64,000 nucleotides of DNA from Agrobacterium tumefaciens (GCA_025559845.1 CP048469.1:62001-126000); one strand, 5' to 3'; counted from the first letter of the stretch, positions 36,284 through 45,841 are shown. Notes: generated from the sequence alone by a model not told the origin. Translations and numbers: made by a program.

Positions 36284-37486
36284 ATGGCCGAAGCCAACGC
36301 GCCATTGTTTGATACGTTTTCAAGAGCGCCGCTGCGTTTCGAACGCGGTGAGGGCGTCTGGCTGTTCACGGAAAGCGGCGAGCGATATCTCGATTTTGCG
36401 GCCGGTGTTGCTGTCAATTCTTTGGGCCATGCCCATCCGCATCTTGTCGAGGCTATCAAGACGCAGGCTGAAAAGGTCTGGCACGTTTCCAACCTTTATG
36501 AAGTGCCCGGACAGGAAAAGCTCGCAAAGCGCCTGACCGAAGCAACATTTGCTGACAAGGTGTTCTTCACCAACTCCGGTGCTGAGGCGCTGGAATGTGC
36601 CATCAAGACTGCACGCCGTTATCACTACTCCAAGGGCCACCCGGAAAAGTTCCGCATCGTCACCTTTGAGGGTGCGTTCCACGGCCGTACGCTGGCAACA
36701 ATCGCTGCGGGCGGGCAGCAGAAATATCTCGAAGGTTTCGGCCCCAAGGTTGAAGGTTTCGATCAGGTGCCGTTCGGTGATCTCGAGGCCTTGAAAGCCG
36801 TTGTCACCAATGAGACGGCAGCCCTGCTGATCGAACCGATCCAGGGCGAGGGCGGCATTCGCGCGCCCAGCAAGGAATTCCTGCAGACGCTTCGTGATCT
36901 GTGCAACGAACACGGCATGCTGCTGATCTTTGATGAGGTTCAGACGGGTGTTGGACGTACCGGCAAACTGTTTGCCTACGAGTGGACTGGCGTTGCGCCT
37001 GACATCATGGCTGTTGCAAAGGGTATTGGGGGCGGCTTCCCGCTCGGCGCTTGCCTTGCGACGGCTGATGCGGCTTCCGGCATGACCGCAGGCGTGCACG
37101 GCACGACCTATGGCGGCAATCCGCTCGCCATGGCCGTCGGCAATGCCGTACTGGACGTTGTTCTTGCAGACGGCTTCCTTGAAAGAGTGCGTGATGTCGC
37201 GCTGGTGTTCCGTCAGGGGCTTGCTTCGCTCAAGGATCGCTTCCCCGACGTGATCGAGGAAATCCGTGGCGAAGGTTTGCTTCTCGGCATCAAGGCGCGC
37301 GTACCATCAGGCGAATTGCTGCAGGCGATGCGCGCAGAGCATCTGCTCGGCGTGCCTGCAGGCGACAACGTGGTGCGCCTTCTGCCGCCGCTTGTCACCA
37401 CGGCGGAAGAAGCGCGCGAGGGTCTTTCGCGTATCGAAACGGCTGCCGCCTCTCTGACAGCGGCAAAGCAGGCGAAGATCGCCTGA
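36284..37486 (+). CDS. argD: Acetylornithine aminotransferase
   Basis: 400 residues, class III PLP enzyme, converts N-acetylglutamate semialdehyde to N-acetylornithine in arginine synthesis. The PLP lysine is Lys246 in [26 protein letters not shown] and [16 protein letters not shown] are family motifs. AAGGAG precedes ATG 36284. It is followed after 55 bases by argF, so the two probably form an operon. Ornithine aminotransferase is an alternative but the argF linkage favours ArgD. Confidence 0.93.
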   Translation: MAEANAPLFDTFSRAPLRFERGEGVWLFTESGERYLDFAAGVAVNSLGHAHPHLVEAIKTQAEKVWHVSNLYEVPGQEKLAKRLTEATFADKVFFTNSGAEALECAIKTARRYHYSKGHPEKFRIVTFEGAFHGRTLATIAAGGQQKYLEGFGPKVEGFDQVPFGDLEALKAVVTNETAALLIEPIQGEGGIRAPSKEFLQTLRDLCNEHGMLLIFDEVQTGVGRTGKLFAYEWTGVAPDIMAVAKGIGGGFPLGACLATADAASGMTAGVHGTTYGGNPLAMAVGNAVLDVVLADGFLERVRDVALVFRQGLASLKDRFPDVIEEIRGEGLLLGIKARVPSGELLQAMRAEHLLGVPAGDNVVRLLPPLVTTAEEAREGLSRIETAAASLTAAKQAKIA

Positions 37487-37541
37487 CAAGGGTTAAGGCG
37501 GACCTGCTTTGACAGGTCCGCAAGCATTGGGACAGGGTAGC

Positions 37542-38459
37542 ATGGCTTCACCAAAACATTTTCTCGACCTCTCTGCCGTCGGCTCAGAGGATTTGCGGAC
37601 AATTCTCGACGATGCGCGGGTGCGCAAGATCGCCACGAAAAACGGTACGGCAGAAAAGCCGCTTGCCGGCAAAATGCTGGCGATGATTTTCGAAAAGCCT
37701 TCTACCCGAACCCGTGTTTCCTTTGACGTCGGCATGCGCCAGCTCGGCGGCGAAACGCTTTTCCTCTCCGGTACCGAGATGCAGCTTGGCCGCGCCGAGA
37801 CCATCGGCGACACTGCCAAGGTGTTGTCGCGTTATGTGGACGCGATCATGATCCGCACCACGGATCACACCCGCCTGCTCGAACTTGCTGAACACGCAAC
37901 CGTGCCTGTCATCAACGGCCTCACAGATGACACCCATCCCTGCCAGATCATGGCGGATATCCTGACGTTCGAAGAACATCGCGGTCCGGTGAAGGGCAAG
38001 ACGATTGCCTGGACAGGCGACGGCAACAATGTGCTGCATTCCTTCGTGGAAGGCTCCGCACGCTTTGGCTACCGGATGAACATGGCCGTGCCGATGGGCT
38101 CGGAACCGCACGACAAGTTCCTGAACTGGGCCCGCAACAATGGTGGTGACATAATGCTCTGCCACGATGCCGACAAGGCCGTTGCCGGTGCGGATTGCGT
38201 GGTCACCGATACCTGGGTCTCGATGAACCAGGAACACAAGGCGCGCGGCCACAACATCTTCCAGCCCTATCAGGTCAATGAAGCCCTGATGGCAAAGGCC
38301 GACAAGGATGCAGTCTTCATGCATTGCCTGCCGGCTCACCGTGGTGAGGAAGTGACCGACGCAGTCATCGACGGATCGCAATCGGTCGTTTTCGATGAAG
38401 CAGAAAACCGCCTGCATGCGCAGAAGTCCGTCATTGCATGGTGCATGGGCGTCATCTGA
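37542..38459 (+). CDS. argF: Ornithine carbamoyltransferase
   Basis: 305 residues from ATG 37542 (GGG upstream; an earlier TTG at 37509 lacks support). It makes citrulline from ornithine and carbamoyl phosphate. Motifs are the carbamoyl-phosphate site [13 protein letters not shown], the DDTHPCQ region, and [11 protein letters not shown] with the catalytic Cys. Downstream partner of argD; hslO follows after a 243-base gap. Confidence 0.96.
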   Translation: MASPKHFLDLSAVGSEDLRTILDDARVRKIATKNGTAEKPLAGKMLAMIFEKPSTRTRVSFDVGMRQLGGETLFLSGTEMQLGRAETIGDTAKVLSRYVDAIMIRTTDHTRLLELAEHATVPVINGLTDDTHPCQIMADILTFEEHRGPVKGKTIAWTGDGNNVLHSFVEGSARFGYRMNMAVPMGSEPHDKFLNWARNNGGDIMLCHDADKAVAGADCVVTDTWVSMNQEHKARGHNIFQPYQVNEALMAKADKDAVFMHCLPAHRGEEVTDAVIDGSQSVVFDEAENRLHAQKSVIAWCMGVI

Positions 38460-38702
38460 CGTTCTCCGCACCGCTTGCATGCGGCATCCAGCAGGTTCTT
38501 GAACTTTGCTGCGCCTATAACCATCTGAGGGACTTCAAACGGCTCGCCGGATATTACTGGCGGGCCATCGTCACGTTTTGCACGATTTTGTCTGGCAGTG
38601 GTTTCTCTCTCCGGCAACGTGTGCGACAAGCAAAAAAACGAAAGTCGGAACGCCGGGCATTGTCCGGTTGCGGCGCATTTGGCTGCGCCAAGGAGTATGG
38701 AT

Positions 38703-39692
38703 ATGGCAGACGCAACAGTTGAACTGGATGATCTCGATTTTGCCGGCGACGATAAGGTCGTGCCGTTTCAGGTCGAAGGTCTGGACGTGCGCGGTCGCGC
38801 CGTTCAGGTGGGGCCGCTGCTGAATGCTATTCTTGAGCGCCATAATTACCCCGAGCCGGTTGCCCGCTTGTTGGCAGAGGCGACGGTCCTGACGGCCTTG
38901 ATCGGCACCTCGCTGAAGTTTTCCGGCAAGCTGACGGTTCAGACGAAGGGTGATGGCCCCGTCGATCTGCTTGTCGCGGATTTCTCTGCGCCTGAGAGCA
39001 TGCGCGCCTATGCGCGGTTTGATGATGAGCGACTGGCGGAAGCCACGGCTGCTGGCGCAACCTCGCCGGAGCAGTTGCTGGGAACGGGCATTCTGGCCTT
39101 CACCATCGATCAGGGTGCGGGCATGCAGCCTTATCAGGGCATCGTGCCGCTCGACGGTTCTTCGCTTGAAGAGATTGCCGGTGTCTATTTCCGTCAGTCG
39201 GAACAGCTTCCCACACGGGTGCGGCTCGGTGTGGCGGAGTTCTTTGACCGTGATGCCAACGGCAAGCCACGCCACGGCTGGCGGGCAGGGGGCGTGATTG
39301 CCCAGTTCCTGCCGCAGGCCCCGGAACGGCTTCGCTCGCGTGATCTTCATGGCGGTGATGGCGACGAGAACGGTCATGGTCATGTCGAAGACGATGCATG
39401 GACGGAAGCGGTGACCTTGCTGGATACGGTGGACACCGACGAGCTCACCGACCCGCAGGTGCCGGTTGAGCGACTGTTGTACCGTCTTTTCCATGAGCGC
39501 GGCGTGCGCATCTACGAACCGCAATCGGTCGTCGATCGCTGCAATTGTTCTCGCGAAAAGATCAAGGGTGTGTTGAGCGGCTTTACGGCGGAGGAGATTG
39601 AGGTAAGCCAGGAAGACGGTGCGATTGCCGTGACCTGCGAGTTCTGCTCCACCACCTATCGGTACGACGTCAGCGAACTCGAAAACGCCTGA
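38703..39692 (+). CDS. hslO: Redox-regulated chaperone Hsp33
   Basis: 329 residues from ATG 38703, chosen since AAGGAG lies 8 bases upstream (ATG 38697 would be too close). The N-terminal domain has GDGPVDLLVADFSAPESMRA. The C-terminal redox switch has CNCSREKI and CEFCSTTY, the four zinc-binding cysteines that form disulfides under oxidative stress. Holdase active under oxidative unfolding. Confidence 0.95.
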   Translation: MADATVELDDLDFAGDDKVVPFQVEGLDVRGRAVQVGPLLNAILERHNYPEPVARLLAEATVLTALIGTSLKFSGKLTVQTKGDGPVDLLVADFSAPESMRAYARFDDERLAEATAAGATSPEQLLGTGILAFTIDQGAGMQPYQGIVPLDGSSLEEIAGVYFRQSEQLPTRVRLGVAEFFDRDANGKPRHGWRAGGVIAQFLPQAPERLRSRDLHGGDGDENGHGHVEDDAWTEAVTLLDTVDTDELTDPQVPVERLLYRLFHERGVRIYEPQSVVDRCNCSREKIKGVLSGFTAEEIEVSQEDGAIAVTCEFCSTTYRYDVSELENA

Positions 39693-39702
39693 CAAAGACA
39701 GC

Positions 39703-39735
39703 AAAGCCGCACCGGTCCTCTGGTGCGGCTTTTTT
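39703..39735. terminator. Terminator between hslO and apaG
   Basis: AAAGCCGCACC (39703-39713) pairs with GGTGCGGCTTT (39722-39732), followed by further T. Serves two convergent genes. Confidence 0.9.
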
Positions 39736-39741
39736 CAAATC

Positions 39742-40134
39742 TTAGTTCAGCACACGCAGAAGTCCTGGCGAATCCAGCGAAAACGCAGGTATCGTTACAG
39801 TGAACACTTCGCCGCTGTCTGCTTCCATTTCATAATGGCCAAACATCAGTCCCGATGGTGTGTCCAGCGGACAACCGGATGAATATTCGTAGGTGTCGCC
39901 CGGTTTCAGATGCGGCTTTTCACCAACGACGCCAGGTCCGTAGACCTCATCCACCTGTCCATTCTGATCGGTAATGTGCCAGTATCGGTTCACGAGCGTC
40001 ACTGACAGGTCTGAGTTGTTGGAGATCACGACTTTGTAACCCCAAACATAGCGGTCGTCATCCGGATCGGATTGTTCTTCGAGATAATACGGATCAACCG
40101 TCACCTCGATGTCCCTTGTCAGAGCACGGTACAT
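39742..40134 (-). CDS. apaG: ApaG (CorD-like) protein
   Basis: 130 residues from ATG 40134 with GAGGTGGCG upstream; the 12 codons before it lack a site. A small beta-sandwich family protein: the N terminus [20 protein letters not shown], core [19 protein letters not shown] stretch and ending [13 protein letters not shown]. The GxGxxG-type segment is [11 protein letters not shown]. Role uncertain; the E. coli homologue is linked to cobalt resistance and diadenosine tetraphosphate. Confidence 0.93.
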   Translation of the reverse strand: MYRALTRDIEVTVDPYYLEEQSDPDDDRYVWGYKVVISNNSDLSVTLVNRYWHITDQNGQVDEVYGPGVVGEKPHLKPGDTYEYSSGCPLDTPSGLMFGHYEMEADSGEVFTVTIPAFSLDSPGLLRVLN

Positions 40135-40325
40135 ACGCGCCACCTCGAATATTATGCCTTGTGCCTGCATCCTACACTATAGGAGCTGCTTATCGTTAAG
40201 AAAATGAACGACTTGCGGAGGTCTTGGTGCTCCAGCCGCTCGGGTTTCGTCCATTAGGGATAACGATAAAGGTAAATTTCGGTTGCCCGAACCAGGCAGT
40301 TAAAATCTGAAACCCAATATGTGGA

Positions 40326-40355
40326 CCCTGGCCTGACGTTGCCGCCGGGCCAGGG
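40326..40355 (-). terminator. Hairpin downstream of metZ
   Basis: CCCTGGCC (40326-40333) pairs with GGCCAGGG (40348-40355), 7 bases past the metZ stop on the minus strand. No clear T run. Confidence 0.45.
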
Positions 40356-40362
40356 CAGGGGC

Positions 40363-41547
40363 TTAGGCGGAGACCGCTTCGAGAGCTTTCGCGAAGTCTT
40401 CCAGCAGATCGTCGGTGTCCTCGATGCCGCAGGAAAGACGCAGCGTGCCGCCGGAAATGCCGAGTTCAGCGCGCGCCTCATCGGTCAGGTTCTTGTGCGT
40501 CGTTGTGCCCGGATGCGTGATCAGGCTCTTTGCATCGCCGAGATTGTTGGAAATCTTGACGACCCCCAGCGCGTTCTGCAGTGCGAAGGCCGCATCCTTG
40601 CCGCCCTTCAGTTCAAACGCCACCAGCGTCGAGCCGCCGGTCATCTGCTTTGCAATGATGTCAGCTTGCGGGTGATCGGCACGGCCTGGATAGATGACCT
40701 TCGCAACCTTGCTGTTCCCAGCCAGGAAATCGGCGATCTTGCCTGCATTCGCCGTCTGTTGGCGTACGCGCAGCGGCAGGGTTTCGATACCCTTCAGCAG
40801 CGTCCAGGCGTTAAACGGCGACATCGCCGGGCCTGTATGGCGGAAGTAATCCTGCAGTTCCTCTTCGATCCACTTCTTGTCGGAAAGGATGACGCCGCCG
40901 AGGCAGCGGCCCTGGCCGTCAATGTGCTTCGTCGCGGAATAGACAACGATATGTGCGCCGAGTTCCAGCGGCTTCTGGAAAAGCGGTGTGGCAAATACGT
41001 TGTCGACGACAACCTTCGCGCCAATCTGGTTGGCAAGCTTGGCAACACCGGCGATGTCGACCACCTCAAGTGTCGGGTTGGTCGGGCTTTCGAGGAAGAA
41101 CAGCTTGGTGTTCGGCTGGATCGCCTGTTCCCAGTTGGCCAGATCGCGGCCGTCGATCAGGGTGCACTCGATGCCGTATTTCGGGGCAAGTGTTTCCACC
41201 ACCCAGCGGCACGAACCAAACAGTGCGCGCGCTGCAACGATATGATCGCCGGCGCGAAGCTGGCACATGATTGCTGCGGTGACGGCAGCCATGCCGGAGG
41301 CAAGCGCGCGGGCGTCTTCGGCACCTTCCAGCAGGCACATGCGCTTTTCGAACATGTCGTTGGTCGGGCTTGCGTAACGTGCGTAGATGAAGCCGTCAGT
41401 CTCACCCTTGAAGCGTGCTTCCGCAGCCTCGGAGTTTTCATAGACGAAACCCTGCGTCAGATAGATCGCCTCAGACGTCTCACCGTACGGGGAGCGTAGC
41501 GTACCGCCGTGAACCAGTTGGGTTGCCGGGCGCCATTTATTGCTCAT
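40363..41547 (-). CDS. metZ: O-succinylhomoserine sulfhydrylase
   Basis: 394 residues, PLP enzyme of the Cys/Met metabolism family that forms homocysteine directly from an acylated homoserine and sulfide. The PLP lysine is Lys207 in YSATKHIDGQGR; ESPTNPTLEVVDI and YARYASPTNDMFE are family motifs. Preceded by a SAM-II riboswitch, which strongly supports a methionine-pathway role. Whether the acyl group is succinyl or acetyl cannot be fixed from sequence. Confidence 0.92.
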   Translation of the reverse strand: MSNKWRPATQLVHGGTLRSPYGETSEAIYLTQGFVYENSEAAEARFKGETDGFIYARYASPTNDMFEKRMCLLEGAEDARALASGMAAVTAAIMCQLRAGDHIVAARALFGSCRWVVETLAPKYGIECTLIDGRDLANWEQAIQPNTKLFFLESPTNPTLEVVDIAGVAKLANQIGAKVVVDNVFATPLFQKPLELGAHIVVYSATKHIDGQGRCLGGVILSDKKWIEEELQDYFRHTGPAMSPFNAWTLLKGIETLPLRVRQQTANAGKIADFLAGNSKVAKVIYPGRADHPQADIIAKQMTGGSTLVAFELKGGKDAAFALQNALGVVKISNNLGDAKSLITHPGTTTHKNLTDEARAELGISGGTLRLSCGIEDTDDLLEDFAKALEAVSA

Positions 41548-41560
41548 GTGATCACCTTCA

Positions 41561-41608
41561 AAACAAAAAAACCGGCCGCAAAAGCAGACCGGTTACAAGC
41601 ACCCGGTC
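41561..41608 (-). terminator. Riboswitch expression platform: terminator with rival hairpin
   Basis: On the minus strand AACCGG (41594-41589) pairs with CCGGTT (41575-41570) before a T run to about 41561. The same segment can instead pair with GACCGG/CCGGTC upstream (41587-41608). Only one can form, as in a SAM-controlled terminator. Confidence 0.7.
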
Positions 41609-41662
41609 TTTTTAGCCACTTGTTTAACGTGGCTGCAAGCCGACCGGCCAAATCACCACGGG
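41608..41662 (-). ncRNA. SAM-II riboswitch (metA motif)
   Basis: Read on the minus strand, the segment has the class's fixed order: CGTGGTGATTTGG, then GCTTGCAGCCAC, then TTAAACAAGT, then GCTAAAAAG. P1 is CGTGG with CCACG, and the 3' AAGTGGCTAAA makes the pseudoknot. It lies about 60 bases before metZ. SAM binding should lower metZ expression. Confidence 0.92.
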
Positions 41663-41741
41663 ATAAGCTTGCCTTACTGCCGTTACTGGCTTGCGTCAAT
41701 GCTTTCCTTTTGGTTTTGTCGCCACAAAAGGGATGATGAAA

Positions 41742-42839
41742 ATGACGAGAACGACAGGCATACTGGCAGATGGCGCAATCAAGGCATTGTTTGCCAGCGG
41801 TAAGCTGAAAAGCGAAGCGCCTCTGGATGCCGATCAGGTGCAGCCTGCCAGTCTCGATCTCAGATTGGGTTCGAAGGCTTATCGCGTTCGCGCCAGCTTC
41901 ATGCCTGGCCCCGGCACACCGGTACTCGACAAGCTTAATCGCCTGAGATTGCACGAAGTCGACCTCAGTGAGGGGGCGGTACTGGAAACCGGCTGCGTCT
42001 ATATCGTTCCCCTGATGGAGAGCCTCGCTTTGCCTGCCGACATGTCGGCATCGGCCAATCCGAAAAGTTCGACAGGCCGTCTCGATATCTTCACGCGCGT
42101 CATCACCGACAATGCGCAGGAATTCGACAAGATCCCGGCTGGCTACACTGGCCCTCTCTACCTCGAAATCAGCCCGCGCACGTTCCCGATCGTCGTGCGC
42201 CGCGGTTCGCGCCTGTCGCAGATCCGCTTCCGCATGGGGCAGTCCCTGCTCAACGAAAGCGAATTGCTCGGCCTTCATGCCGCAGAAACGCTGGTTGCCA
42301 GTGAAACCCCGAATGTTACGGGTGGCGGTATCGCGCTTTCCATCGACCTCAAAGGTTTCGGGGATGATGGCCTGATCGGTTATCGCGGCAAACACCATAC
42401 CGCGGTTATCGATGTCGACAAGAAAGCCCAGCACGACGTTCTGGATTTCTGGGAGCCGCTTTATGCACGTGGCCGTGCCGAACTGATCCTTGACCCCGAT
42501 GAATTCTACATTCTCGTGTCACGCGAAGCAGTGCATGTGCCGCCGCTTTTCGCGGCAGAAATGACACCGTTCGATCCCCTGGTCGGCGAATTCCGCGTTC
42601 ACTATGCCGGCTTCTTCGATCCGGGCTTTGGTCATGCACAGGCGGGCGGCACGGGTAGCCGCGCCGTTCTGGAAGTGCGCAGCCATGAAGTCCCGTTCAT
42701 TCTTGAACATGGCCAGATTGTTGGACGCCTTGTCTATGAACATATGCTGGAGAAGCCGGAAGGCCTCTACGGTTCCGGCCTCGGCTCGAACTATCAGGCA
42801 CAGGGCCTGAAGCTCTCCAAGCATTTCCGGGCCGCCTAA
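41742..42839 (+). CDS. dcd: 2'-deoxycytidine 5'-triphosphate deaminase (long form)
   Basis: About 365 residues: duplicated dCTP deaminase/dUTPase fold of the alphaproteobacterial long type. First half has VQPASLDLRLGSKAYRVRAS and SANPKSSTGRLDIF (active-site SSxGR); GYTGPLYLEISPRTFPI follows. The second half from about residue 190 repeats the fold with weaker motifs (GSRAVLEVRSHEVPF). It makes dUTP from dCTP for thymidylate synthesis. Start ATG 41742 has AAGGG nine bases upstream; ATG 41733 is possible. Confidence 0.9.
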   Translation: MTRTTGILADGAIKALFASGKLKSEAPLDADQVQPASLDLRLGSKAYRVRASFMPGPGTPVLDKLNRLRLHEVDLSEGAVLETGCVYIVPLMESLALPADMSASANPKSSTGRLDIFTRVITDNAQEFDKIPAGYTGPLYLEISPRTFPIVVRRGSRLSQIRFRMGQSLLNESELLGLHAAETLVASETPNVTGGGIALSIDLKGFGDDGLIGYRGKHHTAVIDVDKKAQHDVLDFWEPLYARGRAELILDPDEFYILVSREAVHVPPLFAAEMTPFDPLVGEFRVHYAGFFDPGFGHAQAGGTGSRAVLEVRSHEVPFILEHGQIVGRLVYEHMLEKPEGLYGSGLGSNYQAQGLKLSKHFRAA

Positions 42840-42895
42840 ATAGATCCAGTACCGCTTGACAGTTTTTACGAACTGTCGGAATTGTTGTGCAGCAG

Positions 42896-42969
42896 GCGGG
42901 TGTAGCTCAATGGTAGAGCAGCAGCTTCCCAAGCTGAATACGAGGGTTCGATTCCCTTCACCCGCTCCA
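42896..42969 (+). tRNA. tRNA-Gly (anticodon CCC)
   Basis: 74 bases. Acceptor GCGGGTG (42896-42902) pairs with CACCCGC (42959-42965), discriminator T, encoded CCA (42967-42969). T loop GTTCGATTC; loop TTCCCAA gives anticodon CCC. Its 3' end is the predicted integration site of the element that follows. Confidence 0.96.
42952..42969 (+). other. Predicted attL core at the tRNA-Gly 3' end
   Basis: ICEclc-type integrases recombine at an 18-bp repeat formed by the last bases of tRNA-Gly. The matching 18 bases here are 42952-42969, and the integrase gene starts 226 bases on. The right copy was not found in the window, so the exact core is inferred. Confidence 0.6.
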
Positions 42970-43016
42970 ATTTTGGTTCTGTAGAGTTCCACTGAATTCT
43001 GCAAGCCATTGAAAAC

Positions 43017-43036
43017 AGGGCCGAAAGGCCCTTTTT
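43017..43036 (+). terminator. Terminator after tRNA-Gly
   Basis: AGGGCC (43017-43022), loop GAAA, GGCCCT with T run to 43036. A CCAGTG/CACTGG inverted repeat follows at 43041-43057. Confidence 0.8.
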
Positions 43037-43077
43037 CATTCCAGTGACGTCCACTGGAAACCGCCAACATCCGGGAC

Positions 43078-43101
43078 TTTTAAGTCCATTTTTAAGTCCA
43101 T
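43078..43101 (+). repeat. Tandem 12-bp repeat in the attL-integrase interval
   Basis: TTTTAAGTCCAT occurs twice without spacing (43078-43089, 43090-43101). The first copy is part of the palindrome GGACTTTTAAGTCC. The place suits an integrase arm or excisionase site. Confidence 0.6.
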
Positions 43102-43194
43102 GAATACGGATGAGGCGCTTTCCGGATTGTTGCTGGAGGAGCGAGGCCAACGAGACAAGCATCTAGTCCTGACTCATAGTTCAGGAGCTGGAGC

Positions 43195-45030
43195 ATGGCA
43201 CTCTCAGATATGGCCGCCCGGAACGCCAAGGCGACCGGCAAGGCTTACACCGTCAGCGATATCGACGGCCTCTCCCTCGCGGTCTCTCCGACCGGAGGCA
43301 AGACCTGGCACTACCGCTACTACTGGGCCGGCAAGCAGAAACGCATGTCACTGGGCACGTATCCGGAGGTTGGCCTTCGGGAAGCGCGCGCTCTTCGCGA
43401 TGCGGCTCGCGCGTTGCTGGCCAAGGGCATCAATCCCCGAGCGGATCGCAAACAGAAGCGCCAGGCTGTCCGTCTGGCCGACGAACACACCTTCCAGGCC
43501 GTGTTCGACAAGTGGGTCGAGCACCGCAGGCTCGTCCTCAAGGAAGGGCGTCAGAGCACTCTGACGCAGATCCTTCGCATCTTTAAAAAAGACATCCTGC
43601 CCACACTCGGGAAACGCCCCATCTACGAAATTCAGCGTCCGGACCTTCTGGAGGTCGTAGCCAGGATTGAGCGTCGGAAGGCGCTCAGCGTGGCGGAGAA
43701 GGTGCGTACCTGGTTCAGGCAGATGTTCCGATACGCGCTGATCATCGTGCCTGGCCTGCCGCAGAACCCGGCGTTCGATCTGGATGTGGTGGCGTTGCCG
43801 ATGCCGCCCGTTCGTCACAACCCGTTCCTGCGAATGGATGAGTTGCCGGCAATGCTGTCACGGCTGAGAAAGTACCATGGTCGGCTTCAGACACAGCTGG
43901 GGCTTCGACTGCTGCTCCTGACCGGCGTGCGTACGGGGGAGCTTCGGCTGGCGACACCTGATCAGTTTCATCTCGATCAGGGTCTATGGATCATCCCCCC
44001 GGAGGTTGTGAAACAGTTGCAGCTTGAGATGCGCAAGGAGGGCAAGCGGCCCGGCGACATTCCTCCCTACATCGTTCCTCTGTCGGCACAGGCCATGGAG
44101 ATCGTTCAGCACATGCTGGAGCAGTTCAAACCTGCTCAGCGCTACCTGTTCTCACATGGCTGGGACCTGAAGAAGCGCATCAGCGAGAACACACTCAATC
44201 AGGCTCTCAAGCGCATGGGCTATACGGATCAATTGACGGGGCATGGCATTCGGGCGACGATTTCGACTGCACTGAATGAAATCGGCTATCCGAAAGTCTG
44301 GGTGGACGCGCAGCTTTCGCATTCAGATCCTGACAAGGTGAGTGCCGCCTACAACCATGCGGAATACGTGGAGCAGCGCCGACGCATGATGCAGGATTGG
44401 GCTGACCGGCTCGATCTGTTCGAACAGCATCAGGTGGAGGCCGCGAGCATGCACCTGACCGTCCATCTGGAAGGTGTTCCGGAGGTTCCTGATGAAGTTC
44501 CAGAGGGGGCGGAGGTCGCCATTGCACCTGCCCCTATCGTGTTGGTCTCGAAGCCTGGAGCCGGCATGCCTGCGCTGCCGGACACGGTGCATCGACTGTC
44601 CGCGATCACGGGGCCGCGTACACCACCGGTCTTGTCGGAAAGCCAGCGCGAGCAACTGGAGCGGTTGGATATCTTCAATTCGCCACACCTGCTTTCTGCG
44701 GCCGATTTTGCAAAAATGGCTGGCAAGTCGCGGCGGTGGATCAGCTACGAGATCAGCGGACGCAAGATGTTGGCGCTGAGCCTCGGCAACCTCGGTCAGC
44801 GCGTCCCGGATTGGCACTTCACGCCCCTCAGGCACAAGCTGATACAGGCGGTTCTCAAGTTCGCGCGTGATGCGGACTCGTGGGAGATCTACCGCGCGCT
44901 TTCCGGGCCGCACGATGACTTCAAGGGGCTTGCCCCTATCGAAGCGGTGACCGCAGAGAACCTGCACGAAGTCGTTATGGCGGTGTGTTTTTCGCTGAAG
45001 GACAGCCAGGCGATGCTTCGGCTGGCGTAG
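43195..45030 (+). CDS. int: Tyrosine integrase of ICEclc/PAGI-2 type
   Basis: 611 residues. N-terminal arm-binding domain (DUF4102) with GLSLAVSPTGGKTWHYRYYW; catalytic domain with Arg246 in TGVRTGELR, His350 and Arg353 in HGIRATIS, His376 in QLSHSDPDKV, and nucleophile Tyr386 in AAYNHAEY. A further 210 residues follow the catalytic core, as in the long integrases of ICEclc-type elements. It should integrate and excise the element at tRNA-Gly. ATG 43195 follows AGGAG. Confidence 0.93.
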   Translation: MALSDMAARNAKATGKAYTVSDIDGLSLAVSPTGGKTWHYRYYWAGKQKRMSLGTYPEVGLREARALRDAARALLAKGINPRADRKQKRQAVRLADEHTFQAVFDKWVEHRRLVLKEGRQSTLTQILRIFKKDILPTLGKRPIYEIQRPDLLEVVARIERRKALSVAEKVRTWFRQMFRYALIIVPGLPQNPAFDLDVVALPMPPVRHNPFLRMDELPAMLSRLRKYHGRLQTQLGLRLLLLTGVRTGELRLATPDQFHLDQGLWIIPPEVVKQLQLEMRKEGKRPGDIPPYIVPLSAQAMEIVQHMLEQFKPAQRYLFSHGWDLKKRISENTLNQALKRMGYTDQLTGHGIRATISTALNEIGYPKVWVDAQLSHSDPDKVSAAYNHAEYVEQRRRMMQDWADRLDLFEQHQVEAASMHLTVHLEGVPEVPDEVPEGAEVAIAPAPIVLVSKPGAGMPALPDTVHRLSAITGPRTPPVLSESQREQLERLDIFNSPHLLSAADFAKMAGKSRRWISYEISGRKMLALSLGNLGQRVPDWHFTPLRHKLIQAVLKFARDADSWEIYRALSGPHDDFKGLAPIEAVTAENLHEVVMAVCFSLKDSQAMLRLA

Positions 45031-45104
45031 TGGCCTGCTGGCAACGCCGTGTTGAGGCCTGGCGGGCTGCGCTCAAAGTCAGGCCATTTAAGAACTTGCG
45101 GCGG

Positions 45105-45755
45105 TCAACTAAGTGATACCGACTGATCGAGCTTGCGCGCTCGCTCGATCAGCCGTTCGGTGAATGGTGAAGGCGCGTTTTGAGCGCGTAGCAAATACGT
45201 GCTCAGATCGTTCGGCGATCCCGCCAGCGGCCGCATCACGATGCCAAGCTTTCGTGCCGTATCGATGCGTGATTTTCCCGCGAAGCCGATTCCGTAGCCC
45301 GCAGCGACCAGAACGGCCATCAGTTCGAAAGATTTCGCGTGGTCGACCACGTTGAGTTTCGACGTGGCCGAGCTCAACAATTCCATGATCTGATGGCTAA
45401 GGGGCTCACAGTGCTCTGCTGACCAAAGCACCAGGGGGTACTGCACGGCCTTTTCCAGCGTGATTTCTGGGAACTCCAGCAGCGGTGAGAGCGCTGGAAC
45501 CGCCACGGCAATCTCATCATGCCACAGCAGCTCGTTTTGCAGCTCGGCCTCAGCGGGCGGTGCGACAGCAAATCCAAGATCGTAACGACCATCCTTCACC
45601 CCGCTGACCTGCTCGGAAAACAAAGTCTCGGTAAGGCATATCGCCGTGCCGGGCTCCTCTGCGCGCTGCTTCGCCAAGAGGTGCGTCAATGTTGCGGTGA
45701 AGGCTCCGAAGGAGACGGCGATCCGTACCGATTCAGGGGGTTGCTGGCATTGCAT
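45105..45755 (-). CDS. LysR-type effector-binding domain protein without DNA-binding domain
   Basis: 216 residues from ATG 45755 with AGGAGAGCC upstream (an ATG 12 codons earlier lacks a site). The sequence matches the periplasmic-binding-like effector half of LysR regulators (VRIAVSFGAFTATLTHLLAK, DLGFAVAPPAEAELQNELLW, VAAGYGIGFAGKS), but the 60-residue N-terminal helix-turn-helix is absent. It may be a reduced regulator that acts through a partner, or a decayed gene. It is divergent from the Xre-type regulator; their shared 106 bases hold strong palindromes. Confidence 0.78.
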   Translation of the reverse strand: MQCQQPPESVRIAVSFGAFTATLTHLLAKQRAEEPGTAICLTETLFSEQVSGVKDGRYDLGFAVAPPAEAELQNELLWHDEIAVAVPALSPLLEFPEITLEKAVQYPLVLWSAEHCEPLSHQIMELLSSATSKLNVVDHAKSFELMAVLVAAGYGIGFAGKSRIDTARKLGIVMRPLAGSPNDLSTYLLRAQNAPSPFTERLIERARKLDQSVSLS

Positions 45756-45811
45756 GGCTGGCTCTCCTGTAAAGAAGGATGCGGTAGACAATGCCAGATA
45801 ATAGCAGTCCG

Positions 45812-45835
45812 CGTTTAATTAAACGTGGTTTAATT
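45812..45835. promoter_or_regulatory. Palindrome and repeated half-site between divergent ICE regulators
   Basis: CGTTTAATTAAACG (45812-45825) is a perfect 14-bp palindrome. Its half GTTTAATT recurs at 45828-45835. Likely operator for the divergent regulators. Confidence 0.55.
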
Positions 45836-45841
45836 TATGCT

